Part shown: one piece after another, positions 8,174 to 17,278 of the stretch
Numbering within the stretch: position 1 is the stretch's first letter
Layout of the letters: every line of letters starts with the position of its first letter
DNA from: Acidimicrobiia bacterium
GTDB lineage: Bacteria; Actinomycetota; Acidimicrobiia; UBA2766
Assembly (NCBI GenBank): GCA_020850945.1
Contig: JADZDR010000066.1
Location: 1-53,385 of the forward strand
Reading direction: 5' to 3'
Length of the DNA stretch: 53,385 nucleotides
Position numbers and translations under genes: made by a program
Notes under the pieces: generated by a model
Seen by the model: the letters and a program-made list of their open reading frames with translations, nothing else
Told to the model about the DNA's origin: nothing
Databases searched by the model: none

Positions 8174-8920
8174 TCAGACTCTCCCACGGAGCGCTCTGCG
8201 ACGCGCATGGTGCCGTTCTTGCATGTCGATGTTCTTCAGATAGCGACGCATGCGCAACAGCTCGCGGAAGGCCGTGAAGATGACCGACACCTTGGCGCCA
8301 CTCTGCTCGCCGCCGGCCCGCGGGAAGTGGTTCACGCCGACTTCGGCCACGCCGTAGCCGGAACGCCCCAGCTTGATCATGAGCTCGGTGTTGATCAGGG
8401 CTCCGACGGACTCGATGCTGAGGCCTTCGAGGGCTTCCCGCTTGAAGATCTTGAACGCGCAGTCGATGTCGCGTACGGGGACGTAGAACAACACGCGCAC
8501 GAGGTAGTTCCAGCCCTTGGCGATGAAGCGCCGGTTCCACGGGTCCTGACGCTCGATCCGGTAGCCGCACACGACGTCGGCACGGTCGAGGAACGAGATG
8601 AGTCGCTCGAGCTCCCACACGTCGAACTGCAGGTCCGAGTCGGTGAAGAAGACGTAATCGAGGGAACCTGCCTGGAGGCCGGTCTTCACGGCCTGGCCGT
8701 ATCCCAGGTTCGTCTCGTGGCGGATGAGGCGCACGCCGGGATCGAGCTCGGAGAGCTTCTCGACGATCTCGGCCGTACGGTCGGTCGAGCCGTCGTCGAC
8801 GACGATCACCTCGTAGGCGTCGCCCCCGCAGATCGAGCGCAGGACGTCACGCATCTCCGTGACGGCCTGCTCGATGTTCTCCTCTTCGTTGTGCGCGGGA
8901 AAGACGGCCGAGATTCGCAT
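8174..8920 (-). CDS. Family 2 glycosyltransferase, dolichol/polyprenol-phosphate mannose synthase-like
   Basis: The 248-residue product resembles DPMS/GtrB enzymes, which transfer a sugar from a nucleotide to polyprenyl phosphate on the cytoplasmic face. Motifs in order are ISAVFPAHNEEENI (about 2-15), VIVVDDGSTD (about 40-49), FFTDSDLQFD (about 88-97, metal site) and the acceptor-side DIDCAFKIFKRE (about 150). No C-terminal membrane pair is present. The ATG at 8920 has CGGAG six bases upstream and starts at the conserved strand; an alternative start 14 codons upstream lacks support. It may supply polyprenyl-phosphate-sugar for the GT-C-like protein encoded divergently 147 bp away. Confidence 0.9.
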   Translation of the reverse strand: MRISAVFPAHNEEENIEQAVTEMRDVLRSICGGDAYEVIVVDDGSTDRTAEIVEKLSELDPGVRLIRHETNLGYGQAVKTGLQAGSLDYVFFTDSDLQFDVWELERLISFLDRADVVCGYRIERQDPWNRRFIAKGWNYLVRVLFYVPVRDIDCAFKIFKREALEGLSIESVGALINTELMIKLGRSGYGVAEVGVNHFPRAGGEQSGAKVSVIFTAFRELLRMRRYLKNIDMQERHHARRRALRGRV

Positions 8921-9067
8921 CAGATCTCCGGGACGGTGCGGCACCGCAAGCTGGAACGGCACCTCTCGCCTGAGAAGTTCGGTGCCGCCGGGACCTGATC
9001 CTCCCCTGGAGGTGCGGAGATCAGTGCCCCGCAGGGAGTGCGACCGGATCTGCAGAAACCTCTCCGG

Positions 9068-11224
9068 ATGGACATGTCCTGGCCCTCCTACGCCGCGGCT
9101 CTGCTGATCCTCGTCCTTCAGACGGCTCCCGTCGTCGTCTCCGCATCCTACGCCGCTCGCGTCCTCGTGGATCCGGACCGGCCGCTGCTCCGTGTGGGAA
9201 CAGGCCTCCTCGTCGCCTTCGTCGAGATCCTCGTCGCGCTGCAGGCAGTCGGAGCCGCCGGCTTTCTGTCACGCTGGCCCGTGCTCGTGGCCGCCTGGCT
9301 CGTGGCGGGGCTCGGAGGCGTGGCGGCGTACGCCATCGCGAGGCACAGGGGACCGCGGGTCGAGCCTGCCGCGGCCGAGACCGCCGCCACAGCCGTCGAC
9401 ACAGACCCGGCCCGCGCTGTCGGCCCCATGCCGCCCACCGGGACCGGCTCGCGGACGGCTCGCTACGTGTGGCTCGGGACGATCGTCGTCCTCACCGGCG
9501 CGTTCGTGACGGCACTCGTCTCGGGCCTCGTGAAACCCTCCTTCTCGACGGACACCGTGAACTACCACCTGCCGGCGATCGCGAACTGGATCAGGGACCA
9601 CTCGATCTGGACGATGCGCCAGTGGCAGTTCAGCGTGTTCCAGAACGGCTATCCGATGAACTCGGAGCTGATCGCGGCCTGGTTCGTGATCCCGTTCGGA
9701 CGCGACTTCCTCGTGAATCTCGCCCCCCTCGCCCAGGCCGTGTTCGCCGCGGTCGCGATCGGAGCCCTCGCCGAACAGCTCGGCCTGCGCGCACGCGATG
9801 CCGTCCTCGTGGGGGCGGCCGGCCTGTTCATCCCAATCGTCTCCACGCCGGCGCTCGGCGCGGTCGGGAGTGACCTGTTGCCGATGGCCGGCTGGGCGCT
9901 TGCCCTCACGTACGTGCTGCGTTGGCGGGACACCGAGAGCGGCCTCGACGTCGGCCTTGCCGGCCTCACGCTGGGGCTCGCGCTCGGGGCGAAGATCACG
10001 GGCACGGTCTATGTCGCCGTTTTCGGCGCGTCGATCCTCGTTCTCGTCCTCTGGAGAAGGCGCTGGCTCCAGGGACTCGTCATCCTTCCGCTTGCGGTCG
10101 CCGCGCCCGCACTCGTCTGGTTCATGCGGAATTGGGTTCTCGAAGGCAACCCTCTCTGGGCGTTCGATGTCCTCGGCTTCCGCGCCGGTTACTGGCGCGA
10201 CAACGGCGACGACTGGTCGGTGTGGGAGTACGTCGTTCGAGGCGGCCCGGCCGCCTGGGTCAGGGTCACCATCGACTACGTGGTCGGTCTCTTCTGCCTC
10301 GCCCCCCTCCTCGTCTTCGGCGTGCCCGGCTTCCTCCGCACGCTGCGGGCGTTCGGCTCGCGCTTCGACCGGGCGCGGGTCTGGCTCCTCTGTGGGATGC
10401 CGGTGCTCGCCCTCGCCCTCACGCTCGCCATGCCCTGGACGGGCGGAAACGACGGCTACAACGTGCCTGCCTCCGGCCGGTACGTGGCAGGATCGTTCGC
10501 CATCCTCCTAGCTGCTGCCATGGCGGGTGCGTTGCGGGGCAGACGCTCGGACGTGTGGCGAGTCGCGCTCCTCGTCGCCCTTGCGACGAACGTGGCCGTC
10601 TCGTTCCTGTCACCCCTCCTGCCGGGTTTCCGGATGTCGACGCGGGGCCTCGCCGCCGGTGCCGTGGCCGCATGCGCGGTCGGCCTGGTTCTCCTGCTCC
10701 GTGATCGCGGCGGGCGTGGCGACCACGCATCCCGGATCCCACGCGTGGCGACGGTCCTCACCGCGACAGTCCTCGTGATGCTGCTCGCAGTCGTCTCCGC
10801 GCCGGCATGGAGCGCGAACTGGTACCGCTCCATGTCCGTGCCGGGTCTGGGCCGGTTGTACCGGGATGTCCAGGACCGGCCGATCTCGAAGAGCAGGATC
10901 GCCGTTGCCGGTCTCGCCCAGACCTACCCCCTCTACGGTCGTGATCTCTCGAACGAGGTGGTCTGGGTCGGAGCCGACGACATCGGCTCACCGTGGGTGA
11001 GGAGCGACAGAGACGGCTGGTTGGACGCCCTGGAGGAGTCGTGCACGGACTACGTGGTCGTGTTCGACGACCCCACACACTGGCTCTCGCCCGTCATCGA
11101 ACGTGCCTTCGTGCGGGGCCGTTTGCAGGGACTCGAACCCGTGTTCGAGACGACCACACCGGTCGAGGGCAAGGACCGCCACCTGGGTCTCTACCGCGTG
11201 GCTGATCTTCCGGCCTACTGCTGA
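9068..11224 (+). CDS. Polytopic membrane protein, GT-C glycosyltransferase-like (ArnT/PMT type)
   Basis: This is a membrane protein of about 718 residues with a dozen or more hydrophobic helices and a large loop ending in a soluble C-terminal part. The segment FSTDTVNYHLPAIANWI after the third or fourth helix resembles the first extracytoplasmic loop of GT-C enzymes, which carries a catalytic Asp and uses polyprenyl-phosphate sugars. It is divergent from the DPMS-like gene that could make such a donor. Start choice is uncertain: ATG 9068, ATG 9074 and GTG 9038 are all possible, and none has a strong ribosome site. Its 3' end overlaps the convergent response-regulator gene by 10 bp. Confidence 0.7.
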   Translation: MDMSWPSYAAALLILVLQTAPVVVSASYAARVLVDPDRPLLRVGTGLLVAFVEILVALQAVGAAGFLSRWPVLVAAWLVAGLGGVAAYAIARHRGPRVEPAAAETAATAVDTDPARAVGPMPPTGTGSRTARYVWLGTIVVLTGAFVTALVSGLVKPSFSTDTVNYHLPAIANWIRDHSIWTMRQWQFSVFQNGYPMNSELIAAWFVIPFGRDFLVNLAPLAQAVFAAVAIGALAEQLGLRARDAVLVGAAGLFIPIVSTPALGAVGSDLLPMAGWALALTYVLRWRDTESGLDVGLAGLTLGLALGAKITGTVYVAVFGASILVLVLWRRRWLQGLVILPLAVAAPALVWFMRNWVLEGNPLWAFDVLGFRAGYWRDNGDDWSVWEYVVRGGPAAWVRVTIDYVVGLFCLAPLLVFGVPGFLRTLRAFGSRFDRARVWLLCGMPVLALALTLAMPWTGGNDGYNVPASGRYVAGSFAILLAAAMAGALRGRRSDVWRVALLVALATNVAVSFLSPLLPGFRMSTRGLAAGAVAACAVGLVLLLRDRGGRGDHASRIPRVATVLTATVLVMLLAVVSAPAWSANWYRSMSVPGLGRLYRDVQDRPISKSRIAVAGLAQTYPLYGRDLSNEVVWVGADDIGSPWVRSDRDGWLDALEESCTDYVVVFDDPTHWLSPVIERAFVRGRLQGLEPVFETTTPVEGKDRHLGLYRVADLPAYC

Positions 11225-11733
11225 TACCCGAAGCCGACCGTCTCACCGCGTGCGCGGGCCCCGTTCCCCCAGACGGACATGGTCGTGGGAACCCCGAGGG
11301 CTGTGTCGAGCTCTGCCGCGCTGTAGGTCGCAGGGGTCTCCCCCGCTTCCTGGTCGATCCCGCGATGCTGATGCACACGGAGGATGATCTCCATGAGCTC
11401 GTCGGGATCGAACGGCTTGGTCACGTACTCGTCGGCACCGAGTTCCCACGCCCGGTGGAAGTCCCTGTCGCTCGACTTGGCCGAGAGCACGATCACCCGC
11501 GGTCTCTCCGTGAGAGTCGAAAGTTGTTCGAGCACACCCCAGCCGTCGAGGACGGGCATCATCACGTCGAGGAGCACGACGTCCGGCCTCTCCTCGCCGA
11601 TACGGCGCAGGGCCGTCTCTCCATCGCCGGCCAGCAGAGTCTCGTAACCCTCCGCCTCCAGGTTCATGCGCAGCATGAGGAGGATGTCGGGTTCGTCGTC
11701 CACGATGAGCACGCGGGGCTTCGCGCTTCGCAT
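11215..11733 (-). CDS. Receiver-only response regulator
   Basis: The 172-residue protein is a CheY-like receiver domain (about 1-125): acidic pocket VDDEPD, phospho-acceptor Asp56 in LLDVMMP, LSAKSS switch Ser and the YVTKPFDP Lys loop. The remaining 45 residues match no DNA-binding or enzymatic output domain that I recognise, so it probably acts by protein contact or passes phosphate on. GAGG precedes the ATG. It lies 35 bp after the histidine kinase gene in the same direction, so the kinase is its likely partner, and both sit inside the glycan locus. The end overlaps the convergent membrane-protein gene. Confidence 0.9.
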   Translation of the reverse strand: MRSAKPRVLIVDDEPDILLMLRMNLEAEGYETLLAGDGETALRRIGEERPDVVLLDVMMPVLDGWGVLEQLSTLTERPRVIVLSAKSSDRDFHRAWELGADEYVTKPFDPDELMEIILRVHQHRGIDQEAGETPATYSAAELDTALGVPTTMSVWGNGARARGETVGFGYQQ

Positions 11734-11768
11734 CTACCTCGGTCTCCTGACCGTATCCTTCCCACTGT

Positions 11769-13424
11769 TCAAGCCGGGGCCGACGGTATGGCCACCTCGC
11801 GGTCCGATACCCAGTCGTCGGCAGACACCGGCCCTTCCCGATGTATCGGCAGAGTGAAGGTGAAAGCCGCGCCCTTTCCGACATCGCTCTGCACCCAGAT
11901 TCGGCCGTTCATCCCCGAGACGAGGTTCGCCGTGATGTAGAGGCCGAGACCGACCCCGCGTTGGGCCTGGCCGTCGGAACCCTGCCGGAAACGCTCGAAG
12001 ATGTGAGGCAGCTCGTCCTTGGCGATCCCCGGCCCCCTGTCGCTCACCGTGACTGCGGCCTCCTGGCCGGCCGTGGAGATGCTCACCGTCACCGGGCTCT
12101 CGCCCGAGTACTTCAGGGCGTTGTCGACGAGGTTCGTCACGACCTGCTGCACGGCGTTCGGGTCACCGCATGCGACGACAGACGCCGTGGGTGGAGCGAG
12201 GAGCTGGACCCTGGCGCCGTGCTCCCGGCCCTGGAAGGCCTTCACGACCTCACCAACGCACACGACGAGGTCCACCGGCTCCTCGCAGAGACGGTTCTCG
12301 CCCGCTTCGATCCGGCTCGCGAAGAGGATCTCGTCGATGAGCTTGAGGAGCCTCTGGCTCTGTCGCTCGATGACGAGAAGGAACTCGCCCGACTGCTCGG
12401 GGGTCATCGTGTCGCCCCGCTTGCGCAGGGTCCTGACCGATCCCATGATCGATGTGAGCGGGCTGCGCAGCTCGTGGCTCACGGTGGCCACGAACTCGGA
12501 TCGCTGCCGGTCGACCTCCTGCAACTGCGCGACGTGCTCTCGCTCGGCTTGGAAGAGGCGCGCGTTCGATATGGTCACAGCCGCGTTCTCCGCGAACAGG
12601 CCAAGGGCATGCAGGTCGTACTCGTTGAAGTGCGTCTCCCCCGCAGTCTCGTGCACGACGATCACGCCGAGGAGCTCGTCTCTGTGCACGAGGGGCACAC
12701 CCATCGCGGACTCGATGCGGGTGTGGGGGGAGACCATGCGGCTGAACGTCGCCGGGTCCGAGCGTCTGGACACGAGCAGGGGCGTTCCCTGTTGGGCGAC
12801 GAGGCCGGCGACTCCCTCACCCACGAGCACTTCGCTCGGGATCGTGTGCGAGGCCGGATCGTGCGGTGCGGCATCGTCCTGGGGGACACGGGCGCACACG
12901 GTCGTGAGGAGGTGGCGCTCGGTGTCGAGGAGCATGATCGCGCCTTCGCTCGCCTGGAGGAGGGCGAGGGCCGAGTCGAGGATCACCTCGAGCACGGAGG
13001 AGGTGTCCTGCACCGAGTTGATCGCCCGTCCTATCTCGCTCAGGACGCTGAGCTCGTTCACGCGGTTGCTGAGGGCGGAGTTGAGGACACGCTCGTCGAC
13101 CAGCGCCCGCGTGATCTTGCGCAGGTGCCTCTCCTTCTCGAGCACGTAGACGCAGAACGCCGCCGTCACCCCGAGGAAGCAGGCACGCAGGACCGGCATC
13201 TGGGCGACGTTCTCGAGCGAGTCGGGCAGTGCCTCCTCCCAGAAGGAGAGCACGACGAGCATGGCGGCGAGTGAGACGAGGAGCGCGAACATGAGCGACC
13301 AGAGCTGCTGCCGGCGCCTCTCGACGGCCTCCAGCGACGGCGTCTTGAATCGCCTCAGGCCGGCCGCGCGCGCCTCCTGCATGAGCGAGTCCTGGTCTGT
13401 GACAGGAGTTCCCGAGTGGCGCAT
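11769..13424 (-). CDS. Membrane sensor histidine kinase with GAF domain
   Basis: The 551-residue kinase has two transmembrane helices (about 43-61 and 77-95), a short coiled-coil linker, a GAF domain (about 130-290) and a HisKA domain with the phospho-acceptor His317 in VSHELRSPLTS. It ends in an HATPase domain with N-box (NLVDNALKYS), G1 (DRGPGIA) and G2 (GVGLGLYI) boxes. Almost no extracytoplasmic loop exists, so the signal is probably membrane state or a small ligand bound by GAF. An AAGGGCAGG site precedes the ATG. It is in an operon with the receiver-only regulator and divergent from a GT4 gene, which suggests control of glycan production. Confidence 0.94.
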   Translation of the reverse strand: MRHSGTPVTDQDSLMQEARAAGLRRFKTPSLEAVERRRQQLWSLMFALLVSLAAMLVVLSFWEEALPDSLENVAQMPVLRACFLGVTAAFCVYVLEKERHLRKITRALVDERVLNSALSNRVNELSVLSEIGRAINSVQDTSSVLEVILDSALALLQASEGAIMLLDTERHLLTTVCARVPQDDAAPHDPASHTIPSEVLVGEGVAGLVAQQGTPLLVSRRSDPATFSRMVSPHTRIESAMGVPLVHRDELLGVIVVHETAGETHFNEYDLHALGLFAENAAVTISNARLFQAEREHVAQLQEVDRQRSEFVATVSHELRSPLTSIMGSVRTLRKRGDTMTPEQSGEFLLVIERQSQRLLKLIDEILFASRIEAGENRLCEEPVDLVVCVGEVVKAFQGREHGARVQLLAPPTASVVACGDPNAVQQVVTNLVDNALKYSGESPVTVSISTAGQEAAVTVSDRGPGIAKDELPHIFERFRQGSDGQAQRGVGLGLYITANLVSGMNGRIWVQSDVGKGAAFTFTLPIHREGPVSADDWVSDREVAIPSAPA

Positions 13425-13526
13425 GCCTGCCCTTGTGTTCGCACATCACCCATTCGAGTGACTTACTCCTGAGTCGGACAACCCAGGCCGGGACTTGAGG
13501 CCCACAACCCGGACACGCTGGTTCGG

Positions 13527-13554
13527 TTGCGAGGATCGGGTCCGGGAGTACAAC
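13527..13554 (+). promoter_or_regulatory. Possible promoter TTGCGA-N16-TACAAC for the GT4 gene
   Basis: A -35-like TTGCGA (13527-13532) and -10-like TACAAC (13549-13554) are separated by 16 bp and lie about 32 bp before the GT4 ATG, in the 162-bp divergent region with the histidine kinase gene. It is plausible for a primary sigma promoter but is only a pattern match. Confidence 0.35.
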
Positions 13555-13586
13555 ATTCGCAGACGAGAACACCGACGAGGAGAGGG

Positions 13587-14768
13587 ATGACCGAGGCCGT
13601 CGCGACGGCAACGCAAGTAACCGGACGCCAAGTGCTCTTCGTCGAACGCGGAGGAAGCGGTGGGCTCGCCCAGTTCGCACACGCGCTCTGCGCGACGCTC
13701 GCTGCCACCGGAGCGGAGGTGACGCTTCTCACCTCTCCCCGTGAGCCCGTCGTGGCCCTCGGGGCCCCGTACCGCGTGGTGGAACGCCTGCACCACCTGT
13801 ACGACCGGCACAAGGCGGCCTCGCTGGGACTCGGCATGCTCGATTCCCTCATCGTGATCGGTGTCGCTCTCACCTCGCGCACGCGGGTCGTGGCGATCCA
13901 TTCCGCGATCCCGGCCCGCTTCGACCTCGTCCTGGTCTCGCTCCTTCAGATCCTCGGACGTCGCGTGGTCTGGATCGCGCACAACCTGGCCGAACGTGAT
14001 TGGGGCAGGCAGCTCAAACCCTGGGCGCAGCGCCTGTACGCGCGCGTCGACGCCGTGGTCAGCCTGTCGGACTTCGAACGTCGCAATCTGATATCGCAGG
14101 TGCCCGCAGCGACGACACGTGTCTTCCACATCCCCCACGGCGAGTACCGCCATCACATCGGCACACGTCTCGACCAGAGCGACGCCCGTGCTCGCCTCGG
14201 CCTGCCCGCCGACGTCCCGATCTTCCTCTTCTTCGGATATCTGAAGAAGTACAAAGGCCTCGACCTCTTCCTCGACGCCCTGTCCGCACTCTCCCGTCAG
14301 GGCGTCCCTGTGCACGGTGTGGTCGTGGGCCAGCCGAGTGCCCAGGTTCCCGTCGACGCAGTCGAGGCGCAGGTTCGAGACCTCGACCTCGGGCGGGTCG
14401 TCACCTTTCACCCCGGTTACGCCACTCCCGAGGAGACCGACGCCTGGTTCTCGGCGGCCGATGCCGTCGTCCTGCCCTACCGGTCGGCCACACAGTCGGG
14501 TGTGCTCCACTTGGCCTACGGCTACGGGAGACCCGTGGTCGTGACCGACGGGGGCGGGATGGCCGAGTACGTGACCGAAGGAGAGACCGGTGAGCTCGCC
14601 CGACCGGACGACGCCGCCTCGCTCGCCGCCGCGATGGCGCGGCTGATCTCGTCCCCGCAGCACCTCGGCAAGATCCAGAGCCACCTTGTCGAGTCTCCCC
14701 CCGAGCGCTTCGAGTGGCCCAATGTCGCGGCTGCGTTCGCCGCAGTGCTCTGGCCAGGTGAGATCTGA
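13587..14768 (+). CDS. Family 4 glycosyltransferase
   Basis: This retaining GT-B glycosyltransferase of 393 residues is likely to extend a lipid-linked glycan at the inner face of the membrane. The N-terminal half contains FVERGGSGGLAQFAH, the glycine-rich acceptor-side loop. The C-terminal half starts with IFLFFGYLKKYKGLDLFLDAL, the classic donor-domain entry with Lys. It then has a VLPYRSATQSGVLHLAYGYG segment in place of the canonical EGxxxxxxEA region, ending in GRPVVVTDGGGM. The ATG at 13587 has GAGGAGAGGG directly upstream; an in-frame extension of 20 codons has no ribosome site. Its stop is 3 bp from the convergent methyltransferase gene. Confidence 0.9.
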   Translation: MTEAVATATQVTGRQVLFVERGGSGGLAQFAHALCATLAATGAEVTLLTSPREPVVALGAPYRVVERLHHLYDRHKAASLGLGMLDSLIVIGVALTSRTRVVAIHSAIPARFDLVLVSLLQILGRRVVWIAHNLAERDWGRQLKPWAQRLYARVDAVVSLSDFERRNLISQVPAATTRVFHIPHGEYRHHIGTRLDQSDARARLGLPADVPIFLFFGYLKKYKGLDLFLDALSALSRQGVPVHGVVVGQPSAQVPVDAVEAQVRDLDLGRVVTFHPGYATPEETDAWFSAADAVVLPYRSATQSGVLHLAYGYGRPVVVTDGGGMAEYVTEGETGELARPDDAASLAAAMARLISSPQHLGKIQSHLVESPPERFEWPNVAAAFAAVLWPGEI

Positions 14769-14771
14769 GGG

Positions 14772-15695
14772 CTAACTCGCGGGGACCGACCACACGCGGA
14801 GGCTCTCCATCATCCAGAGCCATTGCAGGGGCATGCGGACGACGCGCTTCGCCATCTCTTTCGGATCGTTCGTCCGGATGGCACCGCCCGTCTCGGCGGC
14901 CGGAGCGATCGTGCTCTCACGATCGATCGCCCGCCACTCGCGCGGACGCAGACTGCGGTTCTCGATGTGAACCGCCCGCAATCCCGCCTTCTCGAGAGCC
15001 ATGACGATGTTCCGGCGGTTGAAGTACCAGAGGTGGCTGGGGGGCACGAAGTTGCGCCACTCCTTGCCGAGAAGGTGGCGCGGCAGAGCGTTGTCGTTCG
15101 GGACGGCGATCGCGACGAGTCCGCCGCGTCGCACGAGAGTCCCAGCCACACGCAGTGACTCCACCGGGCGGGGCATGTGCTCCACACTCCCGATGGCGGT
15201 CACGAGATCGAAGCTCGCGGGGTCGAGCGAGTTGCCCTCGAGGACGCCGCGGCGCACATCGAGATCCAACGCCTCCCGGCAGAACTGCACAGCCCACTTG
15301 GACGTCTCGAGGCCCACCACGTCCCAACCCCGCTCTCTCGCGCAGAGAAGCATGGGTCCGTTGCCGCACCCGACATCGAGGAGGCGGCCCGGCCCACCGA
15401 GGCGGCGCTCCGCGAACTCGAGGTACTCGGCGTTGGCCTTTATCGCCTGCGCGGGCAGCGTGTCGGCTGCCGCCTGTGACCTCACCCCGCTCGACCGGTT
15501 GATGGATGTCCAGCCGAACCAGTCGTGGTCGTCGTACTGGGCTGCGAGCTCCTCGTCAGAGGGAATGGGGTGCACGTATGCGAGTTTGCAGGCTCGGCAC
15601 CTGAAGATGTCGTAGCCGTTCTTCTCGAAGTCGCGGCGTGCTTCGCCTCCGCAGAGGGGGCACGGGGTACCCGTCGAGGGCATGGATCGACTCAC
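14772..15695 (-). CDS. Zinc-ribbon class I SAM-dependent methyltransferase
   Basis: The 307-residue protein has an N-terminal zinc ribbon (CPLC at about residues 12-15, CRAC near 33-36) followed by a class I methyltransferase fold with motif I LLDVGCGNGP near residue 107. The arrangement is common in methyltransferases of polysaccharide and sugar-modification loci, where they cap or decorate a sugar. The GTG at 15695 has CGGAG five bases upstream; the ATG four codons later (15683) is the alternative. It is convergent with the GT4 gene and lies 89 bp downstream of purF on the same strand. Substrate unknown. Confidence 0.88.
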   Translation of the reverse strand: MSRSMPSTGTPCPLCGGEARRDFEKNGYDIFRCRACKLAYVHPIPSDEELAAQYDDHDWFGWTSINRSSGVRSQAAADTLPAQAIKANAEYLEFAERRLGGPGRLLDVGCGNGPMLLCARERGWDVVGLETSKWAVQFCREALDLDVRRGVLEGNSLDPASFDLVTAIGSVEHMPRPVESLRVAGTLVRRGGLVAIAVPNDNALPRHLLGKEWRNFVPPSHLWYFNRRNIVMALEKAGLRAVHIENRSLRPREWRAIDRESTIAPAAETGGAIRTNDPKEMAKRVVRMPLQWLWMMESLRVWSVPAS

Positions 15696-15711
15696 CGTAT
15701 CTCCGAGGGGG

Positions 15712-15770
15712 TGTCCGGAAGGGGGCAGGCAAGAGCTTCGGCGCCGTGTCGACGCGCTCCTTCCCGGACA
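15712..15770 (-). terminator. Possible hairpin downstream of purF
   Basis: TGTCCGGAAGG (15712-15722) pairs with CCTTCCCGGACA (15759-15770) with one bulged base and a 36-nt loop. It lies between the purF stop and the methyltransferase start. The stem is imperfect and there is no T-run, so it could be a weak terminator or chance. Confidence 0.3.
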
Positions 15771-15784
15771 GCCCCACGCGGGAC

Positions 15785-17272
15785 TCAGCGCGCCGCACCC
15801 TCCGCGAACAACTCGAGGGCGTCCTTGGCGACAGGATGAGCGACAGAGAGGGGATAGTCGCCCGTGAGACAGGCCGTGCAGAACCCCTGTTCGGAGCCGA
15901 CTGCCTGCAGCAGGTTCTCGATGCCGAGGTAGGCGAGCGAATCGGCGCCCACGTAGTCGCGGATCTCACCCACCGACATGTTCGCGGCAAGCAGCTCGGA
16001 CCGCCGTCCCGTGTCCATGCCGAAGTAGCACGGCCACCTGTAGGGGGGAGACGATATGCGGCAGTGCACCTCTTCGGCGCCGGCTTCGCGTAGTAGGGCG
16101 ACGATCTTGCGCGTGGTCGAACCCCGTACGATCGAATCGTCGATCACGACGAGGCGCTTGCCGCTGATGTTGTCCTCGAGCGGGTTGAGCTTCATGCGGA
16201 CGCTCCGGTCCCGCAGCTCTTGCGTGGGGGCGATGAAGGTGCGCCCGACGTACCTGTTCTTCACGAGGCCGTCTCCGTAGGGGATGCCCGATTCCATGGC
16301 ATAGCCCTGCGCGGCGGGTATGCCGCTCTCGGGGACCGGCATCACCATGTCGGCTTCGACGGGCACCTGCCTCGCGAGGAGGCGTCCCATCCGCTGACGG
16401 GCGGCATGGACGCTGCGTCCGTACAGATTCGAGTCGGGTCGCGCGAAGTACACGAACTCGAAAACGCAGAGGTGCGGATCGGCCCTGTCGAAAGGATGAT
16501 GGGAGTGGATACCGTCGGCATCGAGGACTATCACCTCGCCCGGCTCCACTTCACGCACGAAGTGGGCGCCGACTATGTCGAGAGCGCAGGTCTCCGAGGC
16601 CAGGACCCAGCCGTGCTCGAGGCGTCCGAGGCAGAGGGGCCGGAACCCGAACGGGTCACGCACCCCGACCACACACGTCTCGTCCATGAGAACGAGGGTG
16701 AATGCACCCTCGAGACGGGGGACGACCTCGCACACGGCCGCTTCGAGCCGGCTGGCCTCGCCCTCCCCGCCTTGGTTCTCGACAGCGACGAGATCGGCGA
16801 TCACGTCGCTGTCGCTGGTCCCCGCCTGCGAGCCCGGTACGGCGGAGAAGAGTGTGCCCGTTTGGGCGAAGAGCTCCTCGGTGTTCGTGAGGTTGCCGTT
16901 GTGGGCGAGGGCGAAGCCGCATTGGCCCGCCGTCCTGTAGGCGGGCTGACTGTTCTCCCATGTGTTCGAACCGGTTGTCGAATACCGCACATGGCCAATG
17001 CCGAGATGGCCCTGGAGAGGAGAAAGGCGCTGCTCGTCGAACACTTGAGTGACGAGACCCAGGTCTTTCACGACCGTGACCGTCTCACCGTCGGAGACCG
17101 CGATGCCGGCGGATTCCTGCCCGCGGTGCTGCAGCGCATGCAGACCGAGGTAGGTGAGTGAGGCGGTCGGGGCTCCGGGAGCGTAGATCCCGAAGACGCC
17201 GCAGGCTTCTCGGGGTTTCGAGTGAGCATCCGGCAAGGGACTTGAGATCGATGAGGACGGCTCGGTGCGCAC
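15785..17272 (-). CDS. purF: Amidophosphoribosyltransferase (glutamine PRPP amidotransferase)
   Basis: PurF catalyses the first committed step of purine synthesis (PRPP + Gln to phosphoribosylamine). The proposed 495-residue form has a 23-residue propeptide that would be cleaved to expose nucleophile Cys24 in ACGVFGIYA. The PRPP motif VVIDDSIVRGSTTRK is present. Cysteines in ETCALDIVG, WPCYFGMD and GFCTACLTG match the four iron-sulfur ligands of the Bacillus-type enzyme. I chose the GTG at 17272 because the upstream ATG (17386) overlaps the divergent sugar-transferase start. The GTG has no Shine-Dalgarno but a -10-like GATACT six bases before it, so the mRNA may be leaderless. Confidence 0.95.
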   Translation of the reverse strand: MRTEPSSSISSPLPDAHSKPREACGVFGIYAPGAPTASLTYLGLHALQHRGQESAGIAVSDGETVTVVKDLGLVTQVFDEQRLSPLQGHLGIGHVRYSTTGSNTWENSQPAYRTAGQCGFALAHNGNLTNTEELFAQTGTLFSAVPGSQAGTSDSDVIADLVAVENQGGEGEASRLEAAVCEVVPRLEGAFTLVLMDETCVVGVRDPFGFRPLCLGRLEHGWVLASETCALDIVGAHFVREVEPGEVIVLDADGIHSHHPFDRADPHLCVFEFVYFARPDSNLYGRSVHAARQRMGRLLARQVPVEADMVMPVPESGIPAAQGYAMESGIPYGDGLVKNRYVGRTFIAPTQELRDRSVRMKLNPLEDNISGKRLVVIDDSIVRGSTTRKIVALLREAGAEEVHCRISSPPYRWPCYFGMDTGRRSELLAANMSVGEIRDYVGADSLAYLGIENLLQAVGSEQGFCTACLTGDYPLSVAHPVAKDALELFAEGAAR

Positions 17273-17278
17273 GGCATC

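Noticed and set aside
8142-8618. N-terminal extension of the FAD oxidoreductase by 159 residues
   Set aside because: It overlaps the GT2 gene in another frame and has no domain; the GGGGGAGG site places the start at 8141.
11841-13274. 477-codon open frame on the plus strand
   Set aside because: It lies opposite the histidine kinase gene, has unlikely His/Arg/Glu-rich composition and no motifs.
13446-14684. 412-codon open frame on the minus strand
   Set aside because: It is opposite the GT4 gene, which has the ribosome site and GT-B motifs.
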